This document shows, piece by piece, positions 49,562 through 59,113 of a stretch of 64,000 bases of DNA. The position numbers and the translations under genes were made by a program. The stretch is from Leishmania infantum JPCM5 (Eukaryota; Euglenozoa; Kinetoplastea; Trypanosomatida; Trypanosomatidae): assembly GCF_000002875.2 (NCBI RefSeq), contig NC_009403.2, positions 64,501-128,500 on the forward strand, written 5' to 3'. The notes beneath the pieces were generated by a model, which was not told the origin of the DNA, did no database searches, and was given only the letters and a program-made list of their open reading frames with translations. Each line of letters starts with the position of its first letter. The stretch's first letter is position 1.

Positions 49562-49670
49562 TAAAGAAGAACACGACTCGGGTGCACACCGCCGCCGCCT
49601 CTCCCCACTCCTCTTCTAGAACGCGAACACAGAGCGCCTTCAAGTGGAGAACAGCAACAAAAGCAACAGG

Positions 49671-50849
49671 ATGAACGCCATGTCGCCGTTTTACAGTCGG
49701 ACCTACCCGACGAGGACAACCCCGCTCATGTGGGAGGCGACGCAGACGCTGCAGAGCTCTCTGGTCGATCAGAGCAGCGACATGCGCCGCTCGCTGGACC
49801 TCGCCATGTCGCTGCACGAGGTGCTGGAGAGAAATCGAGAGATTTACAACAATATCATCGCCGAGCGCAACGAGGCCTACCGCCGTCTGCAGGACGCAGA
49901 CGCGAAACTGCAGCAGGTCGAGCATGTCGTCCGCCGCTACGCCGAGGTGAAGGATCCGGTTGTGGCCAGTGACGGCTACACGTACGAGCGCACGGAGCTC
50001 AGCCGCTACCTTAGCGACTGCAAGAAGTCGAACAGCAAGGCCTACTCGCAGCAGACGAAGGAGGAGCTGACAGACGTGATGGTAGACAACGTTTCGCTGC
50101 GCCGGCTGGCGGAGCTGTTGAAGGGCGTGCACTCGGTGGAGGTGCCTCAGCTGTCGAGCCGCCCGCTGCTAGCGGGCGGTGTTGTCGACGTTAATGGCCC
50201 TCGCTCTCACTGGGCCGAGGAGGATCCGTCAATGAGCGGCGCGGATCACACTGAGATGGGTCACGGTCCTGTCGGCCTTGCGGGCGGCGCTGGTGGCCGT
50301 GGTGGGAATGGGATGGCAGTGGGCCTCGGCCACGCCGGCCTCCGCTATGATCGGAGCGGAGGTGCCAAGTACGGCAAGCCGAGCAACGGCAACGAGGGCA
50401 AGGGCGGGCTGCATCCGTGCCTGCGCGTGTATGGTTTCTGCAACTTCGAGGACGACTGCACGTTTGCGAACTACCCCTACGAGGCATGCCTGAACCATAT
50501 CAAGGGCAAGTGCCGATTCGGCTCCACCTGCAAGGAGCTGCACGTTGACCCGCGCGACCCCGTCTACCAGAACACACGCAGCTTTGCCAACCATCACCAC
50601 CAGGGCGGCAACAGCGCGAACACCAACCACGCCCACAGCAACGCCGCTGCCTGTGCAAACAACGCGAACAGCAGCCAGGCAGCGGATGTTGGCGCGGAGG
50701 CGTCGAGGCAGAGCGGGAGCAAGATGCCGGACTCTGTAGCGGAAAGGGAGGCGGAGATTGCGGCGGCCAAGAAAGACGGTAAGTCGAAGGAGACCGAGGA
50801 GCCCGCTTCCGCTGCCGGCGCAGATGCCGCCAAGGCCAAGGACGAATAA
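49671..50849 (+). CDS. U-box plus CCCH zinc-finger protein, downstream paralogue (ZC3H39/ZC3H40-like)
   Basis: The 392-residue product is a paralogue of 44225-45166 with the same order: helical region (~25-90), U-box (~93-150), Gly-rich linker, Cys/His module, then a longer tail. The U-box keeps the canonical Asp-Pro-Val and Ser-Asp-Gly-Tyr-Thr-Tyr-Glu-Arg. The first finger-like set from Cys250 is Cys-x6-Cys-x5-Cys with Asn in place of the final His; the second is an intact Cys-x7-Cys-x5-Cys-x3-His. The tail is rich in Asn, His and Ala, then Lys/Glu/Ala. RNA binding with a possible protein-interaction or ubiquitin role is inferred from the domains. It is flanked by the two 955-bp direct repeats, one about 2.15 kb upstream and one 220 bp downstream, so its copy number may vary. 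ATG 49671 is chosen; a second Met follows three codons later, and an upstream in-frame GTG is ignored. Confidence 0.8.
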   Translation: MNAMSPFYSRTYPTRTTPLMWEATQTLQSSLVDQSSDMRRSLDLAMSLHEVLERNREIYNNIIAERNEAYRRLQDADAKLQQVEHVVRRYAEVKDPVVASDGYTYERTELSRYLSDCKKSNSKAYSQQTKEELTDVMVDNVSLRRLAELLKGVHSVEVPQLSSRPLLAGGVVDVNGPRSHWAEEDPSMSGADHTEMGHGPVGLAGGAGGRGGNGMAVGLGHAGLRYDRSGGAKYGKPSNGNEGKGGLHPCLRVYGFCNFEDDCTFANYPYEACLNHIKGKCRFGSTCKELHVDPRDPVYQNTRSFANHHHQGGNSANTNHAHSNAAACANNANSSQAADVGAEASRQSGSKMPDSVAEREAEIAAAKKDGKSKETEEPASAAGADAAKAKDE

Positions 50850-51069
50850 ACCGGCGGCGGAGTGCGCCCGTGCGTGCGTGTGTGTGTGCCGCCCCTATCT
50901 CTCCACCGACATCTCCTCACTTTTGCACGCCTCGGTCCGCCTTCGCGCGTAGCGGAAGGGGATGAGGGGAGCCGCGCTCGCATGATAACGGCGGGGCGGC
51001 AAGAGCGGACGGAGTACGGCCATTCGCTTCGTTTTTTTCTCTCTTCCGTTCTCAAAGATGACAACACGC

Positions 51070-52024
51070 CACGGGCTCTCTGTGCGCAGTCGCATGCCTA
51101 TGCACAGGCCCCTTCGGCTGGCCACACCGACTCCTGTGGGAGGCGTGCGGATTCAGGAGAGGGTGGTGTGTCCCCTGCCGCCACAGACTCATGGCTGCGT
51201 CGCACCTGCCGTGGCACGCGCGGGCAAGCCCCGAAGACGCGCCCCGGTGAAATGGGCGGAAGCGGAGGATGAAGACAGCGAGCCCCCGAGACAGCAACGC
51301 CGTCCTGAAACAGGCCCCACGATCTGAAAATGTGAGCACTGTGTGCACGCGCTGCCAGCCACAGCTGGCATGGTGCGTCGCATTCACGCAAGGCATCCAG
51401 AGGTCGGCAGAGCAAGGATGATGGACGGTGAAGGCGGGAAGAGATCCACACGAATGAACCCCCCCCCCCCCACACACACACAGTGCATGCGTGCGAAGCA
51501 TGTGCGGCACGCCCTCCATCCGACCGTGTGGGCTGACGCGGCGGGAAGCACGACGAGAACACGGCGAGCCGCGCCATCGAGTCCTCCCGGCTCGAATGTG
51601 GAGAGTCACTGCAGGATCTTGTGGAATGCCGTGGCTTGAGGCGACGGAGGGCGAAGCATGGCATGCGGCCCGGGCACAGGGACTCGGAGGGCCCTAGCCC
51701 GCAGCTGGCCAGCTTCCTGCTTGAACTCACCTGAGATGCACCTTGACCACCTCCTGTTATCCTCGCGGCGGACGCCACCGCTTCCGGCCTGGGGCTGGAC
51801 CCTGGACGCAGCCCTCTCGGATCAAGGCATGCCGTCCTCCCGCGTCTCCGCCTGGCGCTGATCGCGCAGCGCGTATCGGAGAAGGGGACGAGGAAGGGCG
51901 AGACGAGTCCGCACGACGCACGGCCCGATTCGACGGCAGCGACGGCTCGTCCTGGTGGACCAGGAGGTAGCCGTGGTGCAGCAGAGGTAGGCGAGCCTCG
52001 GTTGTGTCTGCGTGTGTATGTTTG
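51070..52024 (+). repeat. 955-bp direct repeat, copy B
   Basis: Second copy of 46565-47519, offset by exactly 4505 bases with no net length change, including the same 13-C run followed by (CA)5. The join to unique sequence is abrupt: left at 51069/51070 and right at 52024/52025. Confidence 0.95.
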
Positions 52025-53763
52025 TCGACTTGTTCGCGCGAACGTGTGGAGAATACCTTCTCAGCTCTTTCTCATCTCTTCCTTTTTATTGTGTTGCCCG
52101 CCGGCCACTCTTGGCGTTTTCGCGTGTGCGGGTGCTTGTGGATGCCGGCGTGTTGTGTGACCGGGGGGGGGGGAGAAGACCGCCTGCTTTTTAGACCCTT
52201 TCTCTTGCGTGCTGGAGTGTTGCGAGATGCGGGCAGATGGTGTGGAGCGACTGTTGGGGACGGCGACGCTCATGGTACGGTCGACGGTGTGGCGCTTACC
52301 CCCTCGCGTTGTCTCTGCGCGCGTGCGAATCCGTTTTCCTCAGCGTTGTCGATGGGCAGGCGGTGCGCAGCCTCGTGTGGTCGTTCTCTCTAACATGTGT
52401 CTCGCTGCCGCCAAGTGATGCTGTGTTGCATGTCTGGTGTTATCCTTCTGTGTCCGTGTCGATGCGTGCGCCTCTCTTTATCTTTTCAGTTGTATTATGG
52501 TTTGTCCACCACGCGCTTCTGATGCGAAGAGTGGGTGGGGTGACCTGTCCGATGGTGTGTGTGTGTGTGTGATGCGGGGTGTGGAGACAGAAAATGTTGT
52601 GTAAACGGCCAAGCCAAAGAAAAATGGGAGGGGGAGTGTGGGAGGAGAAGAGGGTGGGAAGCTGCTCCTGTGCTCTCTGTAAGCGAGTGTTTCACCTTCA
52701 TCTTTTTTTTTTGTTCGCTGCTGGCGAAGGGAACGAACAAGGTCAGAGCGAGCAGCAAACACAAGAGGAAGCAACAAGAAGGAGAGCAGGGACTGAAGGG
52801 GGGGAAGAGGGCAAGAGAGCGTCGAGGAGAGGCAGTCTGCAGATGTGCAGCAAAGGGGTGTGGTGGGGGAGGTGTGTGGTGTGTGTGTGTGTGTGTATGC
52901 GTGTGTGTGTGGGGGGGTGAGAGAATGGCGAGGAGCACGGCGACCTGTTGCATTCACTTGGGCTGTCATCGTCTCTCACGTGACTCGTGTCTCGTGAGAA
53001 GTTGGGGCCTGGAGTCAATCTGGCTTTCCATGCACACACGCAAGCACACGCATCCTCTGCTGCGTGTTGGTTTCTCGGCTGCCCACTTTCTCCGTTCCGC
53101 GTGTGCGTGTATGCATGCCGTGCGCACCGACGCAGACAGCTGAAGATGGCCGTTTGTGCGTCCCCCTTTCCATCCTTGCCTTTTCACAACGCCTCACACC
53201 CCTCTTGGATTCTCTTTCCATTCTCTTCTCTTACCTTGCTTGACATGTTTCCCTGGCCTGAACAACGAAACACACGTGCGCGTGCGCACACCTTCCTTGC
53301 CAGCGCGCTCCTTCGCGTAGGGACCTACGTTTGAGTACGCTGGACGTTTTTGTCTGTGTATCGACTTTGCTTTGTGCGCGTGCATGCTCTGCTGCCCTTG
53401 TGTGAGACTCTTGTGCTTAACAACGGCAGCAGAGCAGCAGCACTAAGCAGCACCGTCAGTGCTGCAGCACCGGCTCCAGCACCAGCACGAGCTGCGCGCC
53501 CGCTCCCAACCCCTCTTTTCTCCGTCTCCTCTGCCGCCCTTCCAAGGGAACGATCAGTCTTCGCTACCCTTACTGCAACAGCGTGCCCAAAAATTGAAGG
53601 CGGTGACACACAGACGCAACTTCTGGCTGGGAGTCTCTCGTGTATCCGTACGTGCCGCAGAGGCAGACACACCGCAGAACGGAAGGACACCCCGTCCGTT
53701 GCAAGCGCGTTCGGACCAGGCACTCGAAAAGCAGCACGACGCAGGACACTTGGAGACAGAAGT

Positions 53764-53799
53764 TGATTCCTCCCTTCATCTTGCAGCCCCTTTTCATAG
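53764..53799 (+). promoter_or_regulatory. Pyrimidine tracts and trans-splice acceptors for the TMEM165 gene
   Basis: Two closely spaced tracts end in TTGCAG (AG 53785-53786) and TTTTCATAG (AG 53798-53799), 9-22 bases before the ATG at 53808. Confidence 0.6.
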
Positions 53800-53807
53800 G
53801 CCAGACA

Positions 53808-54566
53808 ATGGAAATCCACAAGTCCACGAACCTGCTGGACGGCTTCCTGTCGTCGCTGTCCATGATTCTTGTGAGTGAGATTGGTGACAAGACCTTCTTC
53901 ATCGCGTGCCTCATGGCGATGCGCCACCCGAAGCTGACGGTATACATTGGCGCCCTCGGCGCCCTAGCTGCAATGACGATACTGTCGGCGCTGATGGGCG
54001 TCGTGGTGCCCAACCTGCTCTCTGTGCAGGTGACGCAGATGCTGGCGGTGGTGCTCTTTATGGTGTTTGGCTGCAAGATCCTGTACGACGAGCTGATCCG
54101 CAAGAAGGCTGACGACGAGGAGAGCGAGGACGAGATGACGGAGGCTGCTGCGGCGTTGCGCCGTCGCGATCCGAACGATCCGGCTGAGACGGGTAGCATG
54201 GCGTCGTCGGCCTACGTAAGCGCGCCGGCTCGCCGCTGGCGCAAGCTGCTCAACCCCGTCATGGTAGAGGCGTTCACGCTAACCTTCGTTGCCGAATGGG
54301 GAGACCGCAGCCAGCTGGCTACGATTGCGCTGGCAGCCGCGAAGAACCCGTACGGTGTGACAGTCGGCGGTATTCTCGGCCACGCTCTCTGCACCGGCGG
54401 CGCCGTTGTGTGCGGCAACCTCATCGCGCAGCGCGTGTCCATGAAGACGGTGAACATCGTTGGCGGCGTTCTTTTTATCATGTTCGGTCTCGTGACCTTG
54501 TACGAACTGACTTATGGGGAGCATGAGATCTCCAAGACCCACGAGCGCCCCGCGAGGACGGAGTAG
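53808..54566 (+). CDS. TMEM165/GDT1 family (UPF0016) divalent cation transporter
   Basis: The 252-residue membrane protein belongs to the TMEM165/Gdt1 family, Golgi or endomembrane Ca2+/Mn2+ transporters that support glycosylation in animals and yeast. The two family signatures are intact: Glu-Ile-Gly-Asp-Lys-Thr at residues 24-29 and Glu-Trp-Gly-Asp-Arg-Ser at 163-168. They sit in two homologous halves of three hydrophobic segments each, six in all. A charged loop of ~50 residues joins the halves (about 100-150, rich in Asp/Glu, then Ala/Arg). The N-terminus is short and lacks the cleavable signal peptide of many animal members; length is like compact family members. In Leishmania it might serve secretory-pathway Mn2+ supply for surface glycoconjugates, which is inference. 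ATG 53808 directly follows good acceptors; an in-frame GTG at 53640 would add a non-hydrophobic, basic extension and is rejected. Confidence 0.9.
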   Translation: MEIHKSTNLLDGFLSSLSMILVSEIGDKTFFIACLMAMRHPKLTVYIGALGALAAMTILSALMGVVVPNLLSVQVTQMLAVVLFMVFGCKILYDELIRKKADDEESEDEMTEAAAALRRRDPNDPAETGSMASSAYVSAPARRWRKLLNPVMVEAFTLTFVAEWGDRSQLATIALAAAKNPYGVTVGGILGHALCTGGAVVCGNLIAQRVSMKTVNIVGGVLFIMFGLVTLYELTYGEHEISKTHERPARTE

Positions 54567-57088
54567 TCAGTGCGGAAGGGGTAAGCACACACACGTTCAC
54601 AGGCAGCACCTCACAGCGCCGCCGCGCAGCTTCACGACAGCACAGAGGATTGTGTCCATTGCGCGCTCTCTCTCCTGCCTCCTCTCCCTGCCTCCAAGCA
54701 CTTTTTTGTTCTGCTCTAAACGGGTTTCGTTGTGACTACGTTGTCTCACTCTCTCTCGTTGCCGTTATGTGCCTGTGTGCCGCTCCGCTTCTCTTGCTGG
54801 CTGGTGTTGCTTGTCAGATAGCAGCAGCCCTCCCCAACCCGTTTCTCCTTTGGACGTTCGACTTTTTCCTTTTTTTTGCTTTCCATCCCGTTGCGTTGTT
54901 ACCGCACGTAGTTGCTTGCATGCGGCAGGCGCCCCCTACCCCTCTCCCTCGTCGAGTGCATGCCCTCCGCCCGCCCCTGCCCTCCTCCTTGTATGGCTTT
55001 CTTCCACGGTCATCCATGAGGAGCGACTAAGGTAAAGCGCGCGCGGATGGGGGGGCGTCTGTGCGTGTGCGCATGAAAGAGAGCGAGAGCGAGGGGAAGG
55101 GAGGGGGGCCGAGCAGGCGCTGCGGCTTTTCTCACTGATTATCTCGTCCTTTATGGAGCACTCGTGTGTGTGTCTGCGTTTTCGTCGCTGTTCTTCATTG
55201 CTCTTTCTTCTTGGTGCTGTCGCGTCTCTGTCCGCTGGATTCATTCCCTGCCACTGCTGTGTAGGTCCGTTCAACCGGCGAGTGTCGGACTTCTCGTCTC
55301 TTCGGGGATCATGGCAGTGGCGAGCACCCTTTGCGCGTGCGTCATGTGGTTGGTGGCAGAGCGATGCCCCTTTCAGCCGAGGCCACTTGCCAGGTCTCTC
55401 TGTTTGATCTTTATGTTCTTTCTTTTTCTTCTTTGAACGCCGCCCTGATGACAGGGGATACCCTTCAACGCGTGGCATCTCAGGGTCTGGCACACCCGCC
55501 CTCTGTGGGGCAGCTGAGTAGCCCCCCGCCCCTGTCCCCCGCCAGTGCCGAAGCACTTCTGGTGCTGGTAGGGCCAAGAGCCTACGGCGTGTGGGAGGTC
55601 AGAGCGACTTATCGCTACTGATGTCGGCATCCAGGTCGTATATAACGCTGCGCCGGAGCGATCTGCGACTGTGAACACGACTGTGCCATCCATATGGTAG
55701 GCGACGTGTGAGCGTGACTCGAGCGTATCTCGCCCAGCCCTCACTGCCCTGCTGGTGGGGTGGGGCGCCTGTGTGCCACCCGGAGGGTGATGCGCCGGGT
55801 GGCGAGCAGCACAATGGGAAGCGACTGTGAGGCAGCCTGCTTGGTGGGCGGGTGGGCAGAGTTTGAGGCAGAGACGGCGCTCCGATGACTGTGTCGGCGC
55901 ATTGCTGTAACGCGCTTCTAGCGCTGCTTCGCACCGCGCGGAATGGGGGCCTGTGGCAGGCCGGGCGATGGAGTGGTGTGACGTTCCGCTCGTGCTGTAT
56001 GGCGGAGACCGTATACGCTTAGAAATGAAAGGAGAATAAGCCTAGCGACATGAAGATTTAAGAAGGGAATGGGTGGGGAGTATGAAGGAGAAGATGAAAC
56101 AGGGCGGAGAGGGCAGCGTACAGACGTGGCTTGCGATTAGGTGCCTTTACTTGTGGCTCGCCTCCATCCTTGCATCGAGGGCGTGCACGTGCTGTGCCTC
56201 GCTGCTCTCTTCTCTCTCGCGCGTATTCTTTCGGTCCATCTCTGTCTTTTCCCTCCCTCACCGGTACGGTAAACTCTAAGGGCCAACGCTGATGATGCGA
56301 CTCGGTGAGTACGCGGATAGAACACCGTGCAAAAGGAAGATGGACGCAGCTCACTCGCTGCTGCATCCCTGTCCTCCCTCCCTCCCCTCCCTCTATGTCG
56401 CTGCGAGACGCCCATGCGATAAGCACTGGCTTATCAGGAAGGAAAGCGCTGCTGCTCTTCATCTTTTTTATGTGTGGTTGCTGCTGCTGTTTTTGCTTGT
56501 GGATCGGCTGACGCAGACCCACGTACACGCTCACTCTCCCCACCGACACGACCCCCACCATTCTCTCATCTTCCTCTGCTGCGTCGTCTCTATGCGTTTC
56601 TCCATTCTCCACAACCCCCATTTCACTTGCACACACACGCGCGGCGCACATGCCGTATACGCGTTGGTGTGCTGAACCGCGTCTGTCTGCGATGTTTTCT
56701 CTTCGCACCTGTGTGCTGCCTTTCTGCACTCGATGTGTATATGTTGTCTTAGAGAAGAACCCTCTCAAAAAAAAAAAAAAACTACGCGTGGCGACCAGCA
56801 CTGGCTGCGCACTCCCCCAACATCCGCAGCAGCAACCACACAGCCGCAATTGAGGCTACGGCGCGCACGACGTCGTCACTGTTTCTCCCCTCTCGCTCGC
56901 TCGCTCTTCCGTCGCTTCCACCGACGCTCTCACGGCGTGTGGTCGTGTCGACTGGCGCAGTTGTGTCGGTGAGGAGGAGAGCTTCCGCGTTCCTTCTCAC
57001 GCTCTCTCTTCGAGTGATCTCTGCTCTCTCGCCCTTTCAAGCATCCCTTACCCGCATACAAGTAAACGTGCCTTGCCGCAGCCCTACC
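54567..57088. other. Intergenic spacer with SIDER copy 2
   Basis: No supported gene. The retroposon-like repeat at 55444-55960 lies 878 bases after the transporter stop. The later part has an A run at 56767-56780 and C/T tracts leading to the IFT52 gene; candidate acceptors are AG 56959-56960 and 57040-57041. Confidence 0.65.
55444..55960 (+). mobile_element. SIDER2-like degenerate retroposon, copy 2
   Basis: This ~517-bp relative of 16624-17131 is in the same orientation. The 5' half has many substitutions and small indels against copy 1, while about 185 bases at the 3' end (55774-55960) are almost identical. The 9-bp inverted repeat is preserved (55775-55783 and 55795-55803). It probably lies in the 3' UTR of the TMEM165-type gene. 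Confidence 0.75.
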
Positions 57089-59113
57089 ATGGCGGAGGTG
57101 ACTTCACCGTACCGTGGCAGGGTAAAGGAGATGTGGTCGGCACCGACGGCAGATGTAGAGAGCGAAGCCGCCGCCGCCGCCGCCGCGCCGCCGCCGACGC
57201 AGCAGAGAAAGGTGTGCTTTAACGTGTGCCGCCAGGAGCCGTACCACCCAAGCAAAGGGTACCGGCACCTCGCGCGGAAGCTGCGGCAGGGCGGCACGGT
57301 AGAAATAAACAAGGAGGACATCACGCTGGACCGCTTGAGCGCCAGCGACATCGTCCTCTTCCCTGCGCCGCAGACGCCCTTCTCGGAGGAGGACCTCACG
57401 GTGATTCGGCAGTACGTGGAAGGTGGCGGCTCTGCCATGATCCTCCTAGGTGACGGCCACGGGGGGCAGTACTCGTACCTCAATAAGACCCTCGACGACT
57501 GGACAGGGATTACCATCAATGAGGATTGCGTCGTGCGCACAGTTCTGCACCGCTACCTGCATCCCAAGGAGGTGTGCGTAACCAACGGCATCACAAACCG
57601 CGCCATCAATAAGGCCGCTGGCAAGAAGGTGTTCGGCGCCGTGGGCGGGTCGCCGAGCAGCGGCTTCGGTGGCGGGACGGGCAGCATCGGGGCGAAGGGC
57701 GTCACCTCCACCATGGGCATCGGCTCCACGCTCATGACGCTCAACCGCACGGTCGGTGCTGGGCAGGCAACAAACGCGGCGCGACTCGCGCAGAGCGCCA
57801 CCGCGGGAAGTGCTGCGGCCATAGCTGTCGATGAGGCCGAACAGGAGGCCACCAGTCTGGTCTTTGTGTATCCATATGGCCTCACCTTCAACGTGCAGCG
57901 GCCCGCCATCCCGCTCCTCAGCAGTGGTTTCATGGCATACCCGCTGAACCGCCCGATCGCGGCGGCGTGGGAGTGTCCAAAGGTGGCTGAGCACCTTGGC
58001 CGTCGCAAGCAGGGCAAGCTGCTGATAATCGGGTCGGCGCAGCTCTTCGATGACGCGTGGATTGAGAAAGAGGAGAACAGCACACTCGCCTCCATCCTCT
58101 TCGACTACCTTGACCACAAGCTGAAGCTGAACCAGATCGATGCCGACGAGCCGGATATTACGGACTACCATCACCTTCCTGATACCGCCTCCCTATCCGA
58201 GCGGTTGCGCGTCGCTGTAGAGCAGCACGAGGAGCTGCCGCGTGATTTTACGCAGCTGTTCGAGCTAGATTCGTTCAAGATCGACACAGACAAAATACCA
58301 GATGTGGTGGACACCTACTCGAAGCTGTCCGTGAAGGTAGAGCCGCTGACACTGATCCCGCCGGAGTTCCAGACGCCGCTGCCGCCGGTGAAGCCCGCCG
58401 TTTTTGAGGCGATTCACCGCGACCCGCCCCCGCCTGGACTGGACCTCTTCGATCTGGACGAGGAGTTCGCGCCGGAGCGGGTCCGACTCAGCCAGCTCAC
58501 GAACAAGTGCAAGGCGGATGACGTGGAGTACTACATCTTGCAGGCGGCGGAGGTGATGGGAGTAACGAAGAAATTGCGCAGCCCACGAAACCGCGACCCG
58601 CGCGCGCTACTCGACTACGTGTTCCGCCAAGTGGTAGAGTACAAGAAGGTGAACAGCGGCCCTGTCGCGCCGCAGGAGGCCAGACATGGCGATGCCGCCT
58701 CTAGGGTGGCCGCGGCAGACAACGCCGCTGCCGCCGCCGCCGCTGAGAACATGATGCGCGTGATTCGCGTCAGCAACGACGGCACCGGCGACGCGACCCC
58801 GTTCGACGAGAACCCACTCTGGAACCTCTACCTAGAGGCGGACTTTGCAAAGGGCACCATCGAGGGTAACCTGCAACTGCTGCAGGACTCGAGCCGCTTC
58901 GGTGCACAGGAGGCGCGCATCGAGGGCGACATCAAGCCGCCAGGCGAGCGTGAGTACCCGATGGAGTGGGGCGTCGTGCTAGACGCCGCCGATGGCGAGC
59001 AGATCATCTACGTGTTCTTAGGAATGATCCAAGGCAACCAGCTGCGCGGCGTGTGTGAGCAGGGTGGCGGCGGCAACACCCGCAACTTCCTATATACGCT
59101 AGAAGAGCTGTAG
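57089..59113 (+). CDS. IFT52: Intraflagellar transport protein IFT52 with Gly/Ala insertion and C-terminal extension
   Basis: The 674-residue product is IFT52, a core IFT-B1 subunit that links IFT46, IFT70, IFT74/81 and IFT88 in the flagellar transport train. After a ~40-residue Ala/Pro-rich start, the GIFT domain begins near residue 45 (Val-Cys-Phe-Asn-x-Cys-Arg-Gln-Glu), with an Ile-Val-Leu-Phe-Pro-x-Pro strand, a G-G-x-x-M-I-L-L-G-D-G loop and a Tyr-Leu-His-Pro-Lys-Glu-Val-Cys-Val-x-Asn-Gly motif. A Gly/Ser/Ala-rich insertion (~180-252) interrupts it before the strand Leu-Val-Phe-Val-Tyr-Pro-Tyr-Gly. The C-terminal IFT46-binding segment (Leu-Phe-Asp-Leu-Asp-Glu-Glu-Phe) lies around 450-460. 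After ~545 there is an extra ~130-residue part that looks β-rich. Animal IFT52 is about 440 residues. ATG 57089 opens the frame in a clean context; an in-frame GTG far upstream is ignored. IFT80 lies next downstream. Confidence 0.9.
   Translation: MAEVTSPYRGRVKEMWSAPTADVESEAAAAAAAPPPTQQRKVCFNVCRQEPYHPSKGYRHLARKLRQGGTVEINKEDITLDRLSASDIVLFPAPQTPFSEEDLTVIRQYVEGGGSAMILLGDGHGGQYSYLNKTLDDWTGITINEDCVVRTVLHRYLHPKEVCVTNGITNRAINKAAGKKVFGAVGGSPSSGFGGGTGSIGAKGVTSTMGIGSTLMTLNRTVGAGQATNAARLAQSATAGSAAAIAVDEAEQEATSLVFVYPYGLTFNVQRPAIPLLSSGFMAYPLNRPIAAAWECPKVAEHLGRRKQGKLLIIGSAQLFDDAWIEKEENSTLASILFDYLDHKLKLNQIDADEPDITDYHHLPDTASLSERLRVAVEQHEELPRDFTQLFELDSFKIDTDKIPDVVDTYSKLSVKVEPLTLIPPEFQTPLPPVKPAVFEAIHRDPPPPGLDLFDLDEEFAPERVRLSQLTNKCKADDVEYYILQAAEVMGVTKKLRSPRNRDPRALLDYVFRQVVEYKKVNSGPVAPQEARHGDAASRVAAADNAAAAAAAENMMRVIRVSNDGTGDATPFDENPLWNLYLEADFAKGTIEGNLQLLQDSSRFGAQEARIEGDIKPPGEREYPMEWGVVLDAADGEQIIYVFLGMIQGNQLRGVCEQGGGGNTRNFLYTLEEL

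Larger units (their letters stand above)
45167..49670. other. 4.5-kb spacer between the paired U-box/CCCH genes, with direct repeat copy A
   Basis: No supported gene. It starts with a pyrimidine-rich 3' flank (45180-45880), holds the 955-bp direct repeat (46565-47519), then further C/T tracts up to the acceptor near 49561. Open frames inside the repeat (up to 329 codons on the minus strand) look non-coding. Confidence 0.65.
50850..53807. other. Intergenic spacer with direct repeat copy B
   Basis: About 3 kb with no supported gene. Repeat copy B (51070-52024) starts 220 bases after the U-box/CCCH stop and so probably lies in its 3' UTR. GT-rich runs near 52556-52571 and 52875-52910 follow, then the signals of the next gene. 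Confidence 0.65.
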
